Source: an uncultured Eubacteriales bacterium (GTDB taxonomy: Bacteria > Bacillota > Clostridia > Oscillospirales > Acutalibacteraceae). From it: 7,763 bases of DNA. The notes beneath the pieces were generated by a model, which saw only the letters and a program-made list of their open reading frames with translations, had not been told where the DNA came from and ran no database searches. This document shows, in pieces, positions 5,640-7,763 of this stretch. A program made the position numbers and the translations under genes. Each line of letters begins with the position of its first letter. Position 1 is the first letter of the stretch. The stretch lies in the NCBI GenBank assembly GCA_900321195.1, contig ONVG01000065.1, positions 1 to 7,763 on the forward strand. The letters run 5' to 3'.

Positions 5640-5668
5640 TTGAAATCACAAGTCATCTATGCTATATT
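5640..5668 (+). promoter_or_regulatory. Sigma-A promoter of the LRR membrane protein gene
   Basis: TTGAAA (5640-5645) and TATATT (5663-5668) with 17-base spacing. The start would lie near 5675, about 30 bases before the ATG. A strong AGGAGGGAG site (5695-5703) precedes that ATG. Confidence 0.72.
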
Positions 5669-5706
5669 ATTCTTATAATTCACTATGAACAAGCAGGAGG
5701 GAGAAT

Positions 5707-7227
5707 ATGCAGAAAAAAGAAAGTGTACGCTTTCTTCACAGACTGTCTGATGAAGAAAGATTGAATGTTTTGATAAAGCACCATCCGGAAAGTAAAGATC
5801 AGATATCAAAACTCAAAGCTCAAAGCCATGACAACTCTCAGAATTATACTTATCCGAGCAATGCTCAGGCGTATAATAATACTCAGAACCAAGCTTATCC
5901 GAGCAATACTCAAGGATATAATAATAATCAGAATCAAGCTTATCCGAGCAATACTCAGAAATATAATAATTCTCAGAACCAAGCTTATCCGAGCAATACT
6001 CAGAAATATAATAATTCTCAGAACCAAAATTATCCAAGCAATGCTCAGGGATATAATAATAATCAGAACCAAGCTTATCCGAGCAATACTCAGAGATATA
6101 AAAAAAAGAAACGAAGTAAGGCAGTACCCATAATATTGGCGATAATATTTGTCTGTGCGGGCATATTTATAGCAACAAAAATAAAAAGCGGCAATGACGA
6201 CCAAAACAGCAATATTACTGGCATAAATATTTCCGATACCTCATCACGCAGATCATATGATCAAAGCAGCTCAAAGACTTCTTATGAAACAAGTTCAAAA
6301 GCTTCTTATGAAACAAGTTCAAAAGCTTCTTATGAAACAAGTTCAAAAGCTTCTTATGAAAGCAGAGCAGTTGTCAGCTCTTCAAGTCCCTATCAGGAAA
6401 GCTCAGATACGAGCAAGACTTCCGAAGCATCCTCTGAAACAAAATCAAATGTTACTCACTCCCTTGAAAACGGCACACTGACAATATATTCGGATAAGTT
6501 TTTTGACCTTGGCTACAGATCGACTATCGAAATTTCATCCGTTGAAAAGCTTGTAATTGACGGTGCAACAAAGATACCGAGTATGGAATTTATGGGCTAT
6601 GAAAATCTTGAAAGCGTATCTCTCTCAAATACTGTTACGACTATAGGTGAGCAAGCGTTTTACGGGTGCAGCAGTCTGACAGGCGTTCGCATACCGGAAA
6701 GCGTATCATCTATCGGTGACGGCACATTTTTTGAATGCACATCTCTTAAAGAAATAACCGTAAACGAAAACAATAAAAATTATTCCTCATCATCGGGCAT
6801 ACTTTTCAACAAAAACAAAACAGAGCTGATCTGTTTCCCAAGCAGCAATTCATCCACGCATTATTCAATTCCGAGTACAGTAACATCTTTACGCACAGGC
6901 GCATTCTTTTCCTGTGAAAATCTTGATACCATAACCTTATCCGCACGCTTACAGACCATAGGTGAAGGCACGTTTTTTGGGTGCAGTTCTCTTGAAATAA
7001 TGTATATTCCCGAAAGCGTAACGAGCATAGGCGCTTATGCATTCGGAGAATGCACCGAAATAAGTATTATAAACATCCCGAAAAGCGTTGTAAAAATGGG
7101 TGAAGGCGTATTCTATGCATGGACCGAGGAGCAAACCATAAACATAAGCAGTGTAGGACAGCAGCCTGCCACATGGTCTGACAAATGGAACTTAGGATGC
7201 AAAGCGAAAATAAAGAATAAAGAATAA
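5707..7227 (+). CDS. Single-pass membrane protein with Tyr/Asn/Gln-rich repeats and BspA-type leucine-rich repeats
   Basis: 506 residues. Order: a charged N-terminal segment (1-40, MQKKESVRFLHRLSDEERLN start); six copies of a 15-residue Tyr/Asn/Gln-rich repeat, YPSNxQxYNNxQNQA (49-131); a basic patch KKKKRSK (132-138); one membrane span (about 139-158); a Ser-rich stalk with an 8-residue repeat SSKASYET (188-219); and BspA-type LRR_5 repeats (about 297-470) with motifs such as TIGEQAFYGCSSL and SIGDGTFFECTSL. There is no signal peptide. The positive-inside rule puts the repeats in the cytoplasm and the LRRs outside (N-in, C-out). BspA-type LRRs are known as adhesion and surface modules in gut and oral bacteria; the ligand here is unknown. 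ATG is chosen for its AGGAGGGAG site. The gene stands alone with its own promoter and terminator, divergent from the GTPase operon. The first 40 residues match nothing I recognise. Confidence 0.85.
   Translation: MQKKESVRFLHRLSDEERLNVLIKHHPESKDQISKLKAQSHDNSQNYTYPSNAQAYNNTQNQAYPSNTQGYNNNQNQAYPSNTQKYNNSQNQAYPSNTQKYNNSQNQNYPSNAQGYNNNQNQAYPSNTQRYKKKKRSKAVPIILAIIFVCAGIFIATKIKSGNDDQNSNITGINISDTSSRRSYDQSSSKTSYETSSKASYETSSKASYETSSKASYESRAVVSSSSPYQESSDTSKTSEASSETKSNVTHSLENGTLTIYSDKFFDLGYRSTIEISSVEKLVIDGATKIPSMEFMGYENLESVSLSNTVTTIGEQAFYGCSSLTGVRIPESVSSIGDGTFFECTSLKEITVNENNKNYSSSSGILFNKNKTELICFPSSNSSTHYSIPSTVTSLRTGAFFSCENLDTITLSARLQTIGEGTFFGCSSLEIMYIPESVTSIGAYAFGECTEISIINIPKSVVKMGEGVFYAWTEEQTINISSVGQQPATWSDKWNLGCKAKIKNKE
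5851..6099 (+). repeat. 45-bp tandem repeat in the LRR protein gene (Tyr/Asn/Gln-rich tract)
   Basis: Repeat phases fall at residues Tyr49, 64, 79, 94, 109 and 124, exactly 15 residues (45 bp) apart. The units are nearly identical in DNA (the phrase AAGCTTATCCGAGCAATACT recurs). The composition (Tyr, Asn, Gln, Pro, Ser, almost no charge) is that of a prion-like, low-complexity tract. Copy number is likely to vary. Confidence 0.93.
6268..6363 (+). repeat. 24-bp tandem repeat coding the Ser-rich stalk
   Basis: Four units of eight codons (SSKxSYET). The two middle units are identical in DNA (AGTTCAAAAGCTTCTTATGA then AACA), and the fourth keeps most of the unit. It lies just outside the predicted membrane span and probably acts as an extended spacer lifting the LRR domain off the surface. 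Confidence 0.92.
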
Positions 7228-7232
7228 ATATA

Positions 7233-7287
7233 AGCGGAGTGTCTCCGCTGTCAATTCGCGCCGGAGTGCCTCCGGTGTCAATTCGCG
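7233..7287. repeat. Tandem pair of palindromic repeat units (REP-like)
   Basis: Two units follow each other: hairpin AGCGGAG-TGT-CTCCGCT (7233-7249) then TGTCAATTCGCG (7249-7260), and hairpin CCGGAG-TGC-CTCCGG (7261-7275) then TGTCAATTCGCG (7276-7287). The hairpin arms differ by compensated changes (GC pairs swapped), while the 12-base linker is identical. It starts five bases after the LRR gene stop. There is no T tract, so it is not a normal terminator. It resembles dispersed intergenic palindromic elements. Confidence 0.7.
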
Positions 7288-7391
7288 TTGTCGCTCACTA
7301 CGTTCCGCTCTGATAATTATGGGGTAGTTTATTCACGCGGTTTTTAGTTATTATATATCCATATCTCCGATTCTGTATCACCTTTCAGATG
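7288..7391. other. Intergenic stretch with no recognised gene
   Basis: Between the palindromic repeats and the strong terminator I see no open frame with a start and ribosome site, no tRNA and no clear promoter. The first ~25 bases (TTGTCGCTCACTACGTTCCG onward) may belong to the same repeat family as the preceding palindromes; the rest is AT-rich. Confidence 0.5.
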
Positions 7392-7425
7392 AAAAGCCCG
7401 TACCTTCGATTGGTACGGGCTTTTT
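7392..7425 (+). terminator. Strong intrinsic terminator, probably of the LRR protein gene
   Basis: AAAAGCCCGTACC (7392-7404) pairs perfectly with GGTACGGGCTTTT (7412-7424) around a 7-base loop, followed by a T run on the plus strand. The A run on the left arm makes it potentially bidirectional. It lies about 165 bases after the LRR gene stop. Confidence 0.9.
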
Positions 7426-7533
7426 GCTCACTATGAGAAAACGAGAATTATTTTACTTTACAACAACTTTAAAGCTTTTCTTTGAAATATTTCGTACCCG
7501 CCCAATAAACCCGCGTCATACAACAAAGAAAAA

Positions 7534-7554
7534 AGAGGTCTGTATCAGACCTCT
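7534..7554 (-). terminator. Intrinsic terminator of the IS66 transposase gene
   Basis: AGAGGTCTG (7534-7542) and CAGACCTCT (7546-7554) form a perfect 9-bp stem with a TAT loop. Read on the minus strand it is followed by TTTTTCTTTG, and it starts about 10 bases after the transposase stop. Confidence 0.88.
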
Positions 7555-7563
7555 CAATTATTA

Positions 7564-7763
7564 TCAAATTGTTTCATAGGGCATTACCGGATCATCAGAA
7601 CAGAATAGCCTGAAAAGATAATCCTCAGCATTCAGACCGTTCATTTTTGCACTAACGACCAGTGAATAAAGCATTGCGCTTGCCTCTGCGCCCTTGGGAG
7701 AATCAGAAAACAGCCAGTTTTTTCTTCCGACAACAAACGGACGGATGGCATTTTCAGCACGAT
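7564..7763 (-). CDS. tnpC: IS66-family transposase (TnpC), C-terminal fragment
   Basis: The frame runs in from the right edge and ends with TGA at 7564-7566, giving 65 residues. It reads RAENAIRPFVVGRKNWLF, then SDSPKGAEASAMLYSLVVSAKMNGLNAEDYLF with the closing PVMPYETI (split here to keep strings short). The AENAIRP-x-x-x-GRKNWLFS and GA-x-A-SAMLYSL blocks and the following NGLN-x-x-x-YL are hallmarks of the IS66 transposase end (DDE_Tnp_IS66 plus its C-terminal element). The usual I-E-T-A-K after YSL is V-V-S-A-K here, a small deviation. Most of the DDE catalytic domain is outside the window, so whether the gene is intact cannot be judged. A terminator follows directly. Confidence 0.92.
   Translation of the reverse strand, partial: RAENAIRPFVVGRKNWLFSDSPKGAEASAMLYSLVVSAKMNGLNAEDYLFRLFCSDDPVMPYETI

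Larger units (their letters stand above)
7494..7763 (-). mobile_element. IS66-family insertion sequence, right-hand part only
   Basis: The transposase C-terminus (7564-7763) shows that an IS66-type element enters from the right edge. Its end is not certain. A candidate tip is GTACCCGCCC at 7494, because IS66 ends commonly begin GTA and the adjacent AATATTTC (7486-7493) has the 8-base length of IS66 target duplications. The other end is outside the window, so neither the inverted repeat nor the duplication can be confirmed. Confidence 0.5.

Noticed and set aside
5474..5706. Zur-type zinc operator upstream of the CobW-type gene
   Set aside because: I searched by eye for an AAATCGTAAT-style inverted repeat and found none; the repeats present are of a different kind.
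5806..6204. Minus-strand Ile/Leu/Ser-rich open frame opposite the 45-bp repeats, resembling a membrane protein
   Set aside because: Its hydrophobic pattern is the mirror of the Asn/Tyr/Gln codons of the real gene. It has exact 15-residue periodicity and no start signals of its own.
5851..6363. Regular repeats that could suggest a CRISPR array
   Set aside because: The 45-bp and 24-bp units are directly tandem with no unique spacers, keep one reading frame and lie inside a single gene.
7233..7275. Hairpins just after the LRR gene stop as its terminator
   Set aside because: No T run follows either hairpin. The clear terminator with a T run is at 7392-7425.

Overview
The window looks like a piece of gut or rumen metagenome assembly. 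From about position 890 to the end it reads as a low-GC Clostridia genome, most like Ruminococcus and relatives. Reasons are the Shine-Dalgarno sites of the AAGGAGG type, consensus sigma-A promoters, a BspA-type leucine-rich repeat protein, and a CobW protein with the GCICC and LSRTQ motifs. This lineage call is my recognition of protein style, not a database result. The first ~870 bases are different: an open frame running in from the left edge that I recognise as a tubulin-like (FtsZ-superfamily, Tubulin_2) protein of the kind common in Bacteroidetes. It collides head-on with a truncated ABC ATPase gene. The boundary is either an assembly chimera or a real rearrangement.

Layout. (1) 3-899 (+): tubulin-like protein, both ends missing. 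(2) 1056 back to about 850 (-): first ~65 codons of an ABC ATPase (ThiZ-like), cut by the junction. (3) 3373 down to 1056 (-): a thiamine-precursor uptake operon with consensus promoter, TPP riboswitch, intrinsic terminator, MTH1187/YkoF-type thiamine-binding protein, ThiX-like permease, ThiY-like lipoprotein and the broken ThiZ-like ATPase. All genes overlap and are probably translationally coupled. (4) 5585 down to 3390 (-): a two-gene metal-GTPase operon. It has a CobW/Zng1-type G3E GTPase with a Cys/His-rich tandem-repeat insert, then a divergent G3E-like GTPase fused to a C-terminal domain resembling that of YcgQ (TIGR03943/DUF1980). (5) 5640-7227 (+): a divergently transcribed, single-pass membrane protein with a 15-residue Tyr/Asn/Gln-rich repeat tract inside, a Ser-rich repeat stalk and BspA-type LRRs outside. 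(6) 7228-7563: non-coding, holding a tandem pair of palindromic repeats, a strong terminator, a possible insertion-sequence end and a second terminator. (7) 7564-7763 (-): the C-terminus of an IS66-family transposase, running off the right edge.

How the parts work together. When thiamine pyrophosphate is scarce, the riboswitch should let transcription through to the uptake genes. The lipoprotein would capture a pyrimidine precursor, the permease would carry it in and the ATPase would power import. The GTPase pair most likely serves transition-metal (zinc-like) delivery. There is no room for a terminator between this pair and the thi promoter, so the pair's transcripts may run into the riboswitch terminator. 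The most novel-looking element is the GTPase pair with its fused domain architecture; the most important caution is the left junction.
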